DNA of 64,000 bases from Martinezella lusitana (GCF_016901135.1 NZ_JAFEVL010000061.1:1-64000); one strand, 5' to 3'. Counted from the stretch's first letter, positions 50,077-59,345 are shown. A program made the numbers and translations. Notes: generated by a model not told the origin, from the letters alone.

Positions 50077-50871
50077 TCAGCGGTCTGCAGCCGCGGATTT
50101 CGGGGTTTCTGGTTTCATTCTCCGGCCATCGTCCAGCCGTCGTTCGACGGCGAGATCGCGGGCGGCGAGATCGAGCATGCGATGGGCGCAATTTCGGGCG
50201 GCGGCGCCGTTTCGCAGGCGCAGCGCCTCCACCAGTTCGCCATGGACCGTGATCGCCTCGTCGCGGCTGTGGGCAGCGACATTCGAGGCATGAAGCGCGT
50301 ATTTGAGGCCGGCATGCATGGCGCTTGACAGGCGGCGGAACACCTGGTTGTGGCTAGCACTCAGCAGCACCTTGTGAAACGCCACGTCGGCCTCGGTGAA
50401 GCTTTCCGGATCATTGCTGCTATCGCGCATCTGCCGCCACGCATGGTCGAGGTCGGCAATCTCCTGGGCGGTGGCCCGCTCTGCGGCATATTCGGCGGCG
50501 GCGGGCTCGATGGTGCGGCGCGCCTCCAAGATGGAGCCGAGAATATCGAATTCGGCAATATGGGGGCCCATCCACTCCAGCACGTCCTGATCGAGGATGT
50601 TCCAGTCATCCTTGTCGCAGACGGTGGTGCCGACGCGTGGCTTGCCGCGCACGAGGCCTTTCGATTCCAGCACTTTCAAGGATTCGCGGATGACCGTACG
50701 GCTCACACCGTACATCCCGCATAGATCGTTTTCGCGCGGCAGGGTCGAGCCCGAGGGATAGCGTTCGGAGCAAATGTCTTCGGCGATAGATGCAGTCACG
50801 TTCCTGCGGACGCGCGGGCGGCGCTCGGGCTGGGCTGACGCGCCATGCTCCTGTCCTTCAAGTGAATCCAC
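50077..50871 (-). CDS. GntR-family regulator, FadR (FCD) subfamily, of galactonate use
   Basis: The product is 264 aa from GTG 50871, preceded by GGAGGAGATAGG; longer open frames run through the operator region without family sequence. The winged helix-turn-helix is near residues 25-85 (TLPRENDLCGMYGVSRTVIRESLKVLESKGLVRGKPRVGT) and the FCD domain follows (EARRTIEPAAAEYAAERAT, ADVAFHKVLLSASHNQVFRRL, HGELVEALRLRNGAAA). By position before dgoD it should be the galactonate-responsive repressor (DgoR role), binding the inverted repeat at 51002-51042. Confidence 0.85.
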   Translation of the reverse strand: MDSLEGQEHGASAQPERRPRVRRNVTASIAEDICSERYPSGSTLPRENDLCGMYGVSRTVIRESLKVLESKGLVRGKPRVGTTVCDKDDWNILDQDVLEWMGPHIAEFDILGSILEARRTIEPAAAEYAAERATAQEIADLDHAWRQMRDSSNDPESFTEADVAFHKVLLSASHNQVFRRLSSAMHAGLKYALHASNVAAHSRDEAITVHGELVEALRLRNGAAARNCAHRMLDLAARDLAVERRLDDGRRMKPETPKSAAADR

Positions 50872-51001
50872 CCTATCTCCTCCACACCATGTCGCATGTT
50901 CACCCCGTAAACTGCTCGCGACGAGGGACATGCGCGGGGCTTTCATGCGGCCGGTGTCCGGCCTGCGTTTCGTGCACCCTTCGCGTCGAGGCCAAGATAC
51001 G

Positions 51002-51042
51002 CTAATCATCATACATTGGCAACAATATTGTATGATGATTAG
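51002..51042. promoter_or_regulatory. Perfect 14-bp inverted repeat between the GntR and OsmC genes
   Basis: CTAATCATCATACA (51002-51015) and TGTATGATGATTAG (51029-51042) are exact complements separated by 13 bases. Each arm holds a TTGTATGAT-like half-site known for FadR-type GntR proteins. It lies 130 bases before the GntR GTG and 206 bases before OsmC. Likely operator of the GntR-dgoD transcript. Confidence 0.65.
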
Positions 51043-51247
51043 AAGCCTTGCTCGATTGTCGGTGGGGAACAATCCGCCGTGCTGCGCTTTGTCAAAGACG
51101 ACGCCACTCCTGTTATGGCGGCGTCGTCTTCGACGGATAGAAGGATTATGGTGTCCGGGCGGATGGCGTGAATGCCGTTTGCCGTCGGTCATCGCGGGGA
51201 GGCGACGATTCTGCTCCCGAGCTCATTTCAACGACAAGGAGGACGAC

Positions 51248-51679
51248 ATGCAGATCAATCGTACAGGTTCGGCTCAATGGGCCGGCGGTCTGAAGGATGG
51301 CAAAGGCCAGATCTCGACGCAGAGCGGCGCGCTCAATCACTATCCTTACGGTTTCGCCAGCCGTTTCGAAGGCGTTGCCGGCACCAATCCGGAAGAGCTG
51401 ATCGGCGCTGCGCATGCCGGTTGCTTCACCATGGCCCTGTCGCTGATCCTCAACGAGGCCGGGTTTACCGCCGAGAGCATGGAAACGACGGCCAAGGTCA
51501 CGCTCGAAAGCGTCGAAGGCGGTTTTGCCATCACCGCGATCCATCTGACGCTGACCGGCAAGATTCCAGGCGCCGATGAAGCCACCTTCACCGAGCTTGC
51601 CAACAAGGCCAAGGCCGGTTGCCCGGTCTCCAAGGCACTTGCTTCGGTTCCGATTTCGCTGGAAGTTCACGCCGCCTAA
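51248..51679 (+). CDS. osmC: OsmC/OhrB-family peroxide-stress protein
   Basis: The product is 143 aa; ATG 51248 follows AAGGAGG. The two redox cysteines are in HAGCFTMAL and GCPVSKAL, with the Arg-Glu support residues in SRFEGVAGTNPEELIGAAHAG. It reduces organic hydroperoxides in the cytosol as a homodimer. It is divergent from the GntR gene and has its own hairpin terminator. Confidence 0.92.
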   Translation: MQINRTGSAQWAGGLKDGKGQISTQSGALNHYPYGFASRFEGVAGTNPEELIGAAHAGCFTMALSLILNEAGFTAESMETTAKVTLESVEGGFAITAIHLTLTGKIPGADEATFTELANKAKAGCPVSKALASVPISLEVHAA

Positions 51680-51700
51680 AACGGCCATTTCACGGCTTTA

Positions 51701-51727
51701 GCGCCGCGCTGGTTCGCGCGGCGCGTT
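51701..51727 (+). terminator. Terminator after osmC
   Basis: GCGCCGCGC and GCGCGGCGC pair perfectly around a 6-base loop, followed by GTTTC. The T-run is short but the stem is very stable. Confidence 0.55.
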
Positions 51728-51796
51728 TCATATATATTCCGCATTCGGGCATTGGGCTGTCATTTTCACGAAATGCAATGCTCAACGGAGGGGCGA

Positions 51797-52276
51797 ATGT
51801 CTGGAATTCTCTTAATTCACGTTGTCATAAGCTTGATTGCCATCGTCAGCGGCATTGTCGTTGCATCTGGTTTCCTTACGGCCAATCGTCATGAGCGATC
51901 GACGCTGGTCTATATGGTCACGACCATTCTCACGAGTTTGACGGGTTTTCTGTTTCCATTTCACACTGTCACGCCGGCAATCATCGTTGGCAGTCTCTGC
52001 GTTCTTATCTTCATACCGACGGCGCTGGCGCGCTATAGCTTTCATCTTGCCGGCATCTGGCGTCCCGTCTTCATCATCGGGGCCATGGTGCTCCTCTTTT
52101 TCAACTGTCTCGTGCTGATCGTCCAATCGTTCCAGAAGATACCCGTGCTCAATGCACTGGCGCCCAATGGCAACGAGCCGCCAGTACTTGCGGCGCAGGC
52201 GGCGCTCTTGGTGGTGTGCGTGCTTGTCGGCTATTTCAGCATCCGCCGCTTTCGCCCGACGCTTTTGGGCGCCTGA
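51797..52276 (+). CDS. Small four-helix membrane protein, function unknown
   Basis: The product is 159 aa from ATG 51797 with GGAGGGG upstream. Four transmembrane helices are visible: about residues 3-25, 35-55, 62-80 and 90-110, with a further hydrophobic stretch near 135-152. A positively charged C-terminus (RRFRP) follows. I do not recognise a family motif; it resembles hypothetical integral membrane proteins of alphaproteobacteria in general. A terminator follows at 52404. Confidence 0.65.
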   Translation: MSGILLIHVVISLIAIVSGIVVASGFLTANRHERSTLVYMVTTILTSLTGFLFPFHTVTPAIIVGSLCVLIFIPTALARYSFHLAGIWRPVFIIGAMVLLFFNCLVLIVQSFQKIPVLNALAPNGNEPPVLAAQAALLVVCVLVGYFSIRRFRPTLLGA

Positions 52277-52403
52277 TTACGGGTTGACCGTATCTGCGAC
52301 AAAATGTCGGACACTTCCGACTCCGCTCCGACAGGCGCGTTGTCGATGATTTAACTCTTGTTTCAAGTTGTTCGCCGCATTCTCGGTTTATTCAATAGCA
52401 TCT

Positions 52404-52433
52404 GAAAACCGCCTACAGTTGTGGGCGGTTTTC
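52404..52433. terminator. Terminator after the four-helix membrane gene
   Basis: GAAAACCGCC (52404-52413) and GGCGGTTTTC (52424-52433) are perfect 10-base arms around a 10-base loop, with A and T runs inside the stem. It is followed directly by a TTGACA box at 52434, so termination and the tetR promoter are adjacent. Confidence 0.8.
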
Positions 52434-52462
52434 TTGACATCGACACTCTGATGGTTTACGAG
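52434..52462 (+). promoter_or_regulatory. Sigma-70-like promoter of tetR
   Basis: TTGACA at 52434-52439 is followed after 17 bases by TACGAG at 52457-52462. The -10 box is weak, but the spacing is ideal, and it lies inside the left arm of the 21-bp inverted repeat, so a bound repressor would block it. Confidence 0.45.
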
Positions 52463-52499
52463 TGACGAAATTTGAAAATCGTCACTCGTAAACCATCAG
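52448..52499. promoter_or_regulatory. Perfect 21-bp inverted repeat, TetR operator candidate
   Basis: The left arm (52448-52468, beginning CTGATGGTTTACGAGTGACG) and its exact complement (52479-52499) are separated by AATTTGAAAA. The right arm ends 9 bases before the TetR ATG, so it also lies in the 5' leader and could fold in RNA. TetR-family repressors bind such sites, often as two dimers. Confidence 0.7.
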
Positions 52500-52508
52500 G
52501 CCTTACTC

Positions 52509-53117
52509 ATGCTCGATCTTCCCGATATCAGCGCCGATCCTGCGCGTCAGGACAACATCGCGCGGATTCTCGATGCCGCCGAAAGGCTGTTTCGCCACTA
52601 CGGCTACAGCAAGACGACCGTGGCCGATATTGCCCGCGACCTCGGCATGTCGACCGCAAATATCTATCGGTTCTTCAGCTCCAAGACCGAAATTCACCAG
52701 GCCCTCTGCGGGCGCATGCTTACGCACAGCTATCAACTGGCCTTGGGTATCCGTAACCAGCCGATCAGCGCATCCGATCGGCTGCGGACCTATATCCTTG
52801 CCCAGTACAAACTGACGCTGGAGACCATGCTCGACGAGCAGAAGGTGCATGAGATGGTCGTCATCGCCATCGAGCGTGATTGGCACGTCATCGAAAAGCA
52901 CATCGATAGTATCCACGACCTGTTTGCCGAGATCATTGCGGAGGGCATCGCCGCCGGCGAGTTCTTCGAACAGGACCCCCATGTCGCATCCAAGTGTTTT
53001 GGCGCGGCGACCGTCAATCTCTGCCATCCGCAGATGGTGGCGCAGTGTCTCGCCAAGACAAACCGGGCCGAGCCCGAGGATCTCATCGAATTCGCCATCA
53101 GGGCCCTGAAGAAATAG
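52509..53117 (+). CDS. TetR-family repressor of the RND operon
   Basis: The product is 202 aa. The N-terminal helix-turn-helix is at residues 17-62 (RILDAAERLFRHYGYSKTTVADIARDLGMSTANIYRFFSSKTEIHQAL). The C-terminal domain is an all-helical ligand pocket of the AcrR/RamR type. It precedes the membrane fusion protein and pump genes in the same orientation, and a hairpin (53124-53145) lies between. It should repress itself and the pump through the inverted repeat at 52448-52499. Confidence 0.88.
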   Translation: MLDLPDISADPARQDNIARILDAAERLFRHYGYSKTTVADIARDLGMSTANIYRFFSSKTEIHQALCGRMLTHSYQLALGIRNQPISASDRLRTYILAQYKLTLETMLDEQKVHEMVVIAIERDWHVIEKHIDSIHDLFAEIIAEGIAAGEFFEQDPHVASKCFGAATVNLCHPQMVAQCLAKTNRAEPEDLIEFAIRALKK

Positions 53118-53123
53118 CAGTTT

Positions 53124-53145
53124 GCGCACCGGATGGCCGGTGCGC
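53124..53145 (+). terminator. Hairpin between tetR and the RND genes
   Basis: GCGCACCGG and CCGGTGCGC are perfect 9-base arms with an ATGG loop. No T-run follows; it may weaken read-through from tetR into the pump genes or protect the message end. Confidence 0.4.
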
Positions 53146-53176
53146 TCCAGCCTTTCATTTGACTTAGGAGAGCGAC

Positions 53177-54331
53177 ATGGTTTCGCTGACAACCACCACC
53201 CTACGGACCGTTGCCGGCGCGGCTCTCTTGGCCGCCTTGGGGCTTGGGCTTTCGGGCTGCAACGAGAAGAAGGAAGAGACGGCGGAAGTGATCCGGCCGG
53301 TGAAAGTGGTCGAGATCGCCCAGGCGGACACGACGCGTAAGCTCGACTATTCGGGCTCCGTCAAGGCCCGGACGGATATGAATCTCGGCTTCCGCATCAA
53401 CGGCAAGATCGTCGAACGCAAGGTTGACATCGGCGAGAAGGTCAAGCCCGGCGATGTGCTGGCCCGCATCGACCCCACAGACTACGTTCTGGCGGTGCGC
53501 CGCTCGCAGGCAGATCTCGACTCAGCTGAAAGGCAGGTGCAGACGACCGAGCTTGCCCGCAACCGCGCCCAGCAGCTCTTCGACAAGAGCGTCGGCTCGA
53601 AATCGCAGCTCGAACAGGCCGAGCTTTCCTATGATCAGGCCGTCTCGACGCGGGATTCCGCCGTATCGGCGCTGGCCGAGGCGAAGAACCAGGTCGCCTA
53701 TAGCGACCTGACGTCGGACATGAACGGCATCGTGACGACAATCAATGCCGATGTCGGTCAGGTGGTCAGCTCCGGCACGCCCGTCATCACCGTCGCCGTC
53801 GACGGCGAGAAGGAAGTGCTGATCGCTGTGCCGGAAATGGATATCGCGCAGTTCCAGGTCGGCAAGAATGTCAAGGCGCGCTTCTGGTCCGACGATGCGT
53901 TGGTGCTTGACGGCAAGGTGCGCGAGGTGGCGGGCAGTGCCGATACACAATCGCGCACCTTTGCCGTACGTGTCAGCCTGCCGAACGATCCGCGCGTGCT
54001 CCTCGGCATGACCGCGACGATCGAGGCCCAGGCCGACAACACCCAGCCCTATGTTTCCATTCCGCTGAGCGCCCTTGCCGAGAAGAATGGCCAGCAGATT
54101 GTCTGGCTCGTCGACCGTAGTGCCGGCATCGTGCATTCCCGTGCCGTTAAGGTTGCGGATTTCGCCGATGACGGCGTCCGCGTTGCCGATGGTCTCAAGG
54201 CAGGCGATGTCGTGGTCGCCGCCGGCACGCAGTTCATGACCGAGAATATGAAGGTTAAGCTTTCGGCTGCTTCAGCTCAGCAGGCCGCCGCCGATACCCA
54301 TGCCGCTTCGGCGGCGGATATTGTGCGCTAA
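53177..54331 (+). CDS. RND efflux periplasmic adaptor lipoprotein
   Basis: The product is 384 aa; ATG 53177 follows AGGAGAG. The signal peptide ends in the lipobox LSGC (Cys28), so it is anchored to the membrane. Residues 55-95 (DYSGSVKARTDMNLGFRINGKIVERKVDIGEKVKPGDVLARID) are the first lipoyl half, then an alpha-hairpin (about 95-165), the second lipoyl half (SDMNGIVTTINADVGQVV), the beta-barrel and the membrane-proximal domain. It joins the pump of the next gene to a TolC-type channel encoded elsewhere. Confidence 0.92.
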   Translation: MVSLTTTTLRTVAGAALLAALGLGLSGCNEKKEETAEVIRPVKVVEIAQADTTRKLDYSGSVKARTDMNLGFRINGKIVERKVDIGEKVKPGDVLARIDPTDYVLAVRRSQADLDSAERQVQTTELARNRAQQLFDKSVGSKSQLEQAELSYDQAVSTRDSAVSALAEAKNQVAYSDLTSDMNGIVTTINADVGQVVSSGTPVITVAVDGEKEVLIAVPEMDIAQFQVGKNVKARFWSDDALVLDGKVREVAGSADTQSRTFAVRVSLPNDPRVLLGMTATIEAQADNTQPYVSIPLSALAEKNGQQIVWLVDRSAGIVHSRAVKVADFADDGVRVADGLKAGDVVVAAGTQFMTENMKVKLSAASAQQAAADTHAASAADIVR

Positions 54332-54350
54332 AGGGATCGGGGGCGAAACC

Positions 54351-57300
54351 ATGTCCATCAACAACACTTCCGGCACGAAGCAGCGTTTCAACCTGTCGCG
54401 CTGGGCGATCGGCCATCCGAGCATCGCGCGGTTCCTGTTCGGTCTCATCATCATCGCCGGTGCGCTGGGCCTCACCCATATGGGCCAGAAGGAAGATCCG
54501 GATTTCACCTTCCGTGTCATGGTCGTCCAGACCGTCTGGCCCGGTGCCTCCCTGCAGGACATGGAAGACCAGGTGGTCAACAAGATCGAGCGCAAGCTGC
54601 AGGAAACGCCGCATCTCGATTGGGTCAAATCCTATACCCGCGCCGGTTTTGCCATCACCACAGTCCAGATCAAGGGCGACACAAACACCGCACAGGTGAA
54701 GGACGCCTTCTACCAGATCCGCAAGAAGGTCGGCGATATCGGCAATGAGCTGCCTTCCGGCTTGCTCGGCCCCTATTTCAACGATGAATTCGGCGACACC
54801 TTCATCACGTTGCACTCGATCAGCGGCGACGGCTATACCTATCCGGAGCTGAAGAAGTTTGCCATCCAGGCGCGCGACATGCTGCTCTCCACGCCGGGTG
54901 TCGAGAAGGCCACGATCATCGGTGATCAGGCGGAGCAGATCTATATCGATGTTTCCTCCAAGGTGCTGGCCGAGCGCGGACTGTCGCTCACCGACCTGAA
55001 GAACGCCGTCGTCGGCCAGAACAACGTCGATCCGGCCGGCAACGTCGATACCAGCACGCGCTCCGTGCGCATCTCGGTCGAGGGCGATGTCAAGAAGATC
55101 GAGGACATCAAGAACCTGCGGCTGACCGCTGGCGGCCAGGTGACCCGCCTCGGCGATATCGCCACCGTCACCGCCGGGCTGCAGGATCCCTACACCGCCA
55201 AATTCCTCTACAATGGCCACGCCAGCGTGCAGCTCGGCGTCGTCATGGCCAGCGGCTACAAGGTGACCGATGTCGGCGCCTCCGTGGAGGAAACCTACAA
55301 GCGTTTCGAAGCCTCGTTGCCGGTCGGCGTTCAGGTCGACCAGATCGCCAACCAGCCTGACGTCGTCACCGACGCCATCAGCGAGTTCATGCATGCGCTC
55401 GGCGAGGCGCTTGTCATCGTGTTGATCGTCTCGTTCGTGTCGATCGGCTGGCGCTCCGGCCTCGTGATCGCCATCGCCATTCCGCTGGTGCTGGCCGCGA
55501 CCTTCGCCATCATGTACGAGTTCGGCATCGACCTGCAGCGCATCTCGCTCGGCGCGCTCATCATCGCGCTCGGCCTGCTCGTCGACGACGCCATGATCGT
55601 GGTCGAGCTCATGGAGCGCAAGCTGGAGGAGGGACTGGTGAAGCTCGATGCCGCCAGCTTCGCCTATTCCTCGACTGCCTTCCCGATGCTAACAGGCACC
55701 TTGATCACGACTGCCGGCTTCATCCCCGTGGGCTTTGCGGCATCGACGGCGGGCGAATATGTCCGCACGCTCTTCTATGTCGTCGGCATTGCGCTTGTGG
55801 TGTCCTGGTTCGTCGCCGTCTATTTCACGCCATGGCTCGGCTACATGATCCTCAAGCAGCGCCATCATGCCGGCGAGCATCACGATGTCTTCGACACGCG
55901 CTTCTATCGCCGCTTGCGATCGTCAGTCACCTGGGCGGTGCGTCACCGTGTCATCGTGCTGTTTCTGACGCTCGCCACCTTCGTCGGCAGCCTGTGGTCC
56001 TTCCAGTTCATTCCGCAGAACTTCTTCCCGCAATCGTCTCGTCCGGAGATCCTGGTCGATCTTTGGCTGCCTGAGGGAACCAGCATCAAGGAAGTGGAAC
56101 GGCAGGCGCAGGCTCTGGGATCGCGGATGGCCGATGATCCGGACAAGCGCTTCATCGCCACCTATATCGGCCAGGGCGCGCCGCGCTTCTTCCTGCCGCT
56201 CGACCAGCAGCTGACCAATCCGAACTATGCCCAGATGCTTGTTATGGCGAAGGACGAGCCGGCGCGCGAGCGGCTCATCACCAAGATGCGTGGCATCCTG
56301 GCGGCGGATTTCCCCTCCGTCCGGGCCAAGGTCGACCGCCTGTTCCTCGGCCCGCCAACCGGCTGGCCCGTGCAGCTGCGCGTCATGGGTCCGGATCGGC
56401 AGCAGGTTCGCCACATTGCCGACGAGGTGAAGCAGCGCTTCGCCCAGAATCCGCTGCTCGGCGCCATCCACGACGATTGGCTCGAGCCGGTGCCGGCCAT
56501 GAAGCTGGTGATCGATCAGGACCGCGCCCGTGCGCTGGGTGTCACCTCGCAACGCATCCGCCAGATGCTGCAGGCCTCGATGTCCGGCTTCACGCTCGAC
56601 AATTATCGCGAGGGCGAGGAGACTGTCGGGATCGTCGCTCGCGAGCCGAACGCGAGCCGTCATCTGCTGACCTCGGTCAACTCGGTCTACATTCCAACTG
56701 ACAATGGCGGGTTCGTGCCGCTGTCACAGGTGGCGAAGATCGTGCCCGTGATGGAGCAGAGCATCGAATGGCGCCGCGACCGTCTGCCGACCATCAGCGT
56801 GCGGGCGACCTTGCCCGACAATGTGCAGTCGAACGATGTGACGGCCAAGCTCTATAACGACATGGCGGATCTCAGAAACAGCCTGCCGGCCGGCTACAAG
56901 ATCGAGATCCAGGGCGGTGCCGAAGACAGCGCCGAAAGCCAGGCCTCGATCGCCGCCAAGGCGCCGATCATGCTTGTCATCATCGTCGTGTTGCTGATGG
57001 CGCAGCTGCAGCATTTCGGCAAGGCGATGCTGGTTCTCGCCACCGGCCCGCTCGGCATCATCGGTGCGGCGGGAGCCCTTTTGATCAGCGGCGCACCCTT
57101 CGGCTTCGTGGCGATCCTCGGCGTCATCGCGCTGCTCGGCATCATCATCCGCAACTCGATCATCCTTGTCGACCAGATCGACCAGGATATCGCGGCGGGC
57201 ATGGACCGGAAGGAAGCGATCATCGGCTCCGCCGTGCGTCGTTTCCGGCCGATCATGCTGACGGCACTGACGGCGGTGCTTGCGCTGATCCCGATCTCGC

Positions 57301-57503
57301 GCGGCGTCTTCTGGGGTCCGCTTGCTTACGCCATGATGGGCGGCATCCTGGTTGCAACCGTGTTGACCATCTTCGTGCTGCCCGCCGGCTATGCCCTGTT
57401 CTTCGGCCGCGAGCCGAAGAGCAAGTCGGCGGAGCCGCCGGCCAAGCAGGAAGAAAGCAACGACGCCGTCGATCATCTGCCGCCGGCCATGGCAGCGGAA
57501 TAA
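54351..57503 (+). CDS. RND multidrug efflux pump, inner-membrane subunit
   Basis: The product is 1050 aa from ATG 54351. Twelve transmembrane helices in two repeats, each with a large periplasmic loop, give the AcrB-type layout. Helix 4 carries the proton-relay pair in GLLVDDAMIVVELM. Features such as NFFPQSSRPEILVDLWLPEGTSIKEVE and GVIALLGIIIRNSIILVDQID match the HAE1-like group. It exports hydrophobic or cationic compounds using the proton gradient. No outer-membrane channel gene follows; the operon ends with a terminator at 57521. Confidence 0.93.
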   Translation: MSINNTSGTKQRFNLSRWAIGHPSIARFLFGLIIIAGALGLTHMGQKEDPDFTFRVMVVQTVWPGASLQDMEDQVVNKIERKLQETPHLDWVKSYTRAGFAITTVQIKGDTNTAQVKDAFYQIRKKVGDIGNELPSGLLGPYFNDEFGDTFITLHSISGDGYTYPELKKFAIQARDMLLSTPGVEKATIIGDQAEQIYIDVSSKVLAERGLSLTDLKNAVVGQNNVDPAGNVDTSTRSVRISVEGDVKKIEDIKNLRLTAGGQVTRLGDIATVTAGLQDPYTAKFLYNGHASVQLGVVMASGYKVTDVGASVEETYKRFEASLPVGVQVDQIANQPDVVTDAISEFMHALGEALVIVLIVSFVSIGWRSGLVIAIAIPLVLAATFAIMYEFGIDLQRISLGALIIALGLLVDDAMIVVELMERKLEEGLVKLDAASFAYSSTAFPMLTGTLITTAGFIPVGFAASTAGEYVRTLFYVVGIALVVSWFVAVYFTPWLGYMILKQRHHAGEHHDVFDTRFYRRLRSSVTWAVRHRVIVLFLTLATFVGSLWSFQFIPQNFFPQSSRPEILVDLWLPEGTSIKEVERQAQALGSRMADDPDKRFIATYIGQGAPRFFLPLDQQLTNPNYAQMLVMAKDEPARERLITKMRGILAADFPSVRAKVDRLFLGPPTGWPVQLRVMGPDRQQVRHIADEVKQRFAQNPLLGAIHDDWLEPVPAMKLVIDQDRARALGVTSQRIRQMLQASMSGFTLDNYREGEETVGIVAREPNASRHLLTSVNSVYIPTDNGGFVPLSQVAKIVPVMEQSIEWRRDRLPTISVRATLPDNVQSNDVTAKLYNDMADLRNSLPAGYKIEIQGGAEDSAESQASIAAKAPIMLVIIVVLLMAQLQHFGKAMLVLATGPLGIIGAAGALLISGAPFGFVAILGVIALLGIIIRNSIILVDQIDQDIAAGMDRKEAIIGSAVRRFRPIMLTALTAVLALIPISRGVFWGPLAYAMMGGILVATVLTIFVLPAGYALFFGREPKSKSAEPPAKQEESNDAVDHLPPAMAAE

Positions 57504-57520
57504 CAGGCGCGGATAAAATC

Positions 57521-57552
57521 AAAGAGGCCTCGGTCTATGCCGGGGCCTCTTT
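57521..57552. terminator. Bidirectional terminator between the RND pump and the phosphatase gene
   Basis: AAAGAGGCC (57521-57529) and GGCCTCTTT (57544-57552) are perfect arms with A/T flanks on both strands, between convergent genes. Confidence 0.8.
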
Positions 57553-57572
57553 ATCTTTTGGCGGGAACTCGC

Positions 57573-58400
57573 TCAGAAGGCGGGCGTCAGGATCGTCTGC
57601 CTGTTGTCGGCGATCTTGAGGACGGTGAGGACTCCGCCCATGGCGACGGCCGTGTCGATGCCGATGCGGCCGATGCCGAAAACCGGGCGCGGACCCGGCG
57701 TATGGCCATGGACGACCAGCACCGGCAATCGCGGACCTTCGAAGAGGAAAGGCTCGCGGATCCAGATCAGCTCTTCGTCGCTCTGTTCGGCGAGCGGTAT
57801 GCCGGGTCGGATGCCGGCATGGACGAAGATGATGGAACCCACCGTCACGGCAACAGGCAGCGAGCGCAGCAACTCGATATGGGCTTGCGGGATGGCCTGC
57901 CGGACGATTTTGCCGAACTCTTCGATGCTCTTGCCTTCCTTCCGCAGCAGGGAGTTCGCGTCGACGCCATAGGAGGCGAGCGTCGGGCCGGCGCCGAATT
58001 CCAGCCAGTCACTGTTGTTGCCCGGATCATCCAGGAATTTCAGGAAGACGTCGTCATGATTGCCGAGGAGAGCGTAGCGGTCGAAGCCCACCGGCGGCGG
58101 CTCGCAGAGATGCTGCAGCACATCGCTCGATCGCGGGCCGCGATCGACGTAGTCGCCGAGGAACATCAGGAGCTTCCGGCCGGGAATGGCACTTGCATCC
58201 TCGACGATGCGCTTTTCGGCTTCGATCAATGCGTCATGGCATCCATGAACGTCGCTCAGCGCATAGATGGCTGCATAGTCCTTGGCGGGAAGGCTGATGC
58301 GCGCACGCTGGGACTGCTTCATGACCTTCGCCGTTCTCCCGCCGAAAAGTCGATAAAATAGCCCGATCGTCGACATCCGCAAGCGCTGGCGTGACGGCAT
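57573..58400 (-). CDS. PP1/PP2A-like serine/threonine protein phosphatase (metallophosphatase)
   Basis: The product is 275 aa. The metallophosphatase motifs are in order: SDVHGCHD (about residue 50), GDYVDRGP (about 81), LGNHDD (about 112), then a His in FVHAGIRPG and VHGHTP. This is the bacterial PrpA/lambda-phosphatase type, which uses Mn2+ for phosphoprotein or diadenosine-polyphosphate hydrolysis. ATG 58400 follows GAGATC; ATG 58376 eight codons in is an alternative and would give a more typical length. It stands alone. Confidence 0.85.
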   Translation of the reverse strand: MPSRQRLRMSTIGLFYRLFGGRTAKVMKQSQRARISLPAKDYAAIYALSDVHGCHDALIEAEKRIVEDASAIPGRKLLMFLGDYVDRGPRSSDVLQHLCEPPPVGFDRYALLGNHDDVFLKFLDDPGNNSDWLEFGAGPTLASYGVDANSLLRKEGKSIEEFGKIVRQAIPQAHIELLRSLPVAVTVGSIIFVHAGIRPGIPLAEQSDEELIWIREPFLFEGPRLPVLVVHGHTPGPRPVFGIGRIGIDTAVAMGGVLTVLKIADNRQTILTPAF

Positions 58401-58702
58401 GATCTCTTTGAGAATATGTCAATAATTCCGCCTACTTAGGCGATGGCACGACCGTATTCCAGCCGATGGCCCTGTGCAAGCTGCGCCAGCGGATGAGGCT
58501 TGCGCTACGGTTACTACGGTTAAGAGACGGAAGACGATAAGCGCGGCTACGTGTCAATCTGACCGGTGCGGCTGTTGGCGGCTGGCGTGTTGGAGCGTTT
58601 TGCGACGGGATGCGTGACGAACAAGGGTTCCTCCCGGTCGCTGCCTGCGCTGCTGTTCGTGCAGACGGCGACCGGGAGCTTCAGGTTCGAGACTTTTTCG
58701 CG
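58401..58702. other. Intergenic stretch with a long inverted repeat
   Basis: No gene is supported here. CTCCCGGTCGC (58631-58641) and GCGACCGGGAG (58668-58678) are perfect 11-base arms around a 26-base loop, 25 bases past the VOC stop on the minus strand. It lacks a T-run. The rest includes the phosphatase promoter. Confidence 0.4.
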
Positions 58703-59176
58703 CTACCCATGATATGCCGCTTGCAGCTCGGCAACGTCGAGCTTGACCATCTGCATCAGCGCCTGCATGACGCGCGCGGCCTTGGCCGGGTCAGGATCGG
58801 CCAGGAGCTTGCCGAGCACGGTCGGCACGATCTGCCAGGAGACGCCATAGCGATCCCTGAGCCAGCCGCATTGCTCGATTGCGCCGCCATCAGTGAGCCC
58901 GTCCCAGAGCCGGTCGACTTCGGCCTGATCGGTGCAATCCACTTCCAGCGAGATCGCATGGGTGAATTCGAAGCGGCTGCCGCCGTTCAACGCCATGAAG
59001 CGCTGGCCGGCAAGCGTAAAGCTGACGACCAGAACCTGATCGGCCTTGCCGGCCGGGGTGTCGACGAGGTTTTTCTGCACATGATCGATCCGGGAATCCG
59101 GAAATAGCGAAACGTAGAATTTTGCAGCCTCCTCGGCTTCGTGTGCGAACCACAGGCATGGGGCAATTTTGGACAT
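58703..59176 (-). CDS. VOC-family protein (PhnB/3-demethylubiquinone methyltransferase-like)
   Basis: The product is 157 aa from ATG 59176 with AGGAGA upstream; an open frame 140 codons longer lies in REP-like DNA and is rejected. The sequence (ITPCLWF-like start, EAAKFYVSLFPDSRI, ADQVLVVSFTLAGQRFMALNGG, FTHAISLEVDC, DGGAIEQCGWLRDRYGVSWQIVP) is typical of the PhnB-like VOC family. Such proteins bind metal or small ligands; the annotation as a methyltransferase in databases is misleading. Function unknown. Confidence 0.88.
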   Translation of the reverse strand: MSKIAPCLWFAHEAEEAAKFYVSLFPDSRIDHVQKNLVDTPAGKADQVLVVSFTLAGQRFMALNGGSRFEFTHAISLEVDCTDQAEVDRLWDGLTDGGAIEQCGWLRDRYGVSWQIVPTVLGKLLADPDPAKAARVMQALMQMVKLDVAELQAAYHG

Positions 59177-59345
59177 AGGTGATCTCCTCTCCTGGATAGC
59201 TCTCATTCTAGCTAGGCAGCCAGAGGACGTTTGAAAGAGTGGGACGCCGACAGGGGGATTTGAAAAAATACTTTTCAAGGCGATGCGGGCAGGTGGGGTT
59301 GTTGTTGCCGATATCGACTGTGGAATTTGCGGAGGGCGCATTACT

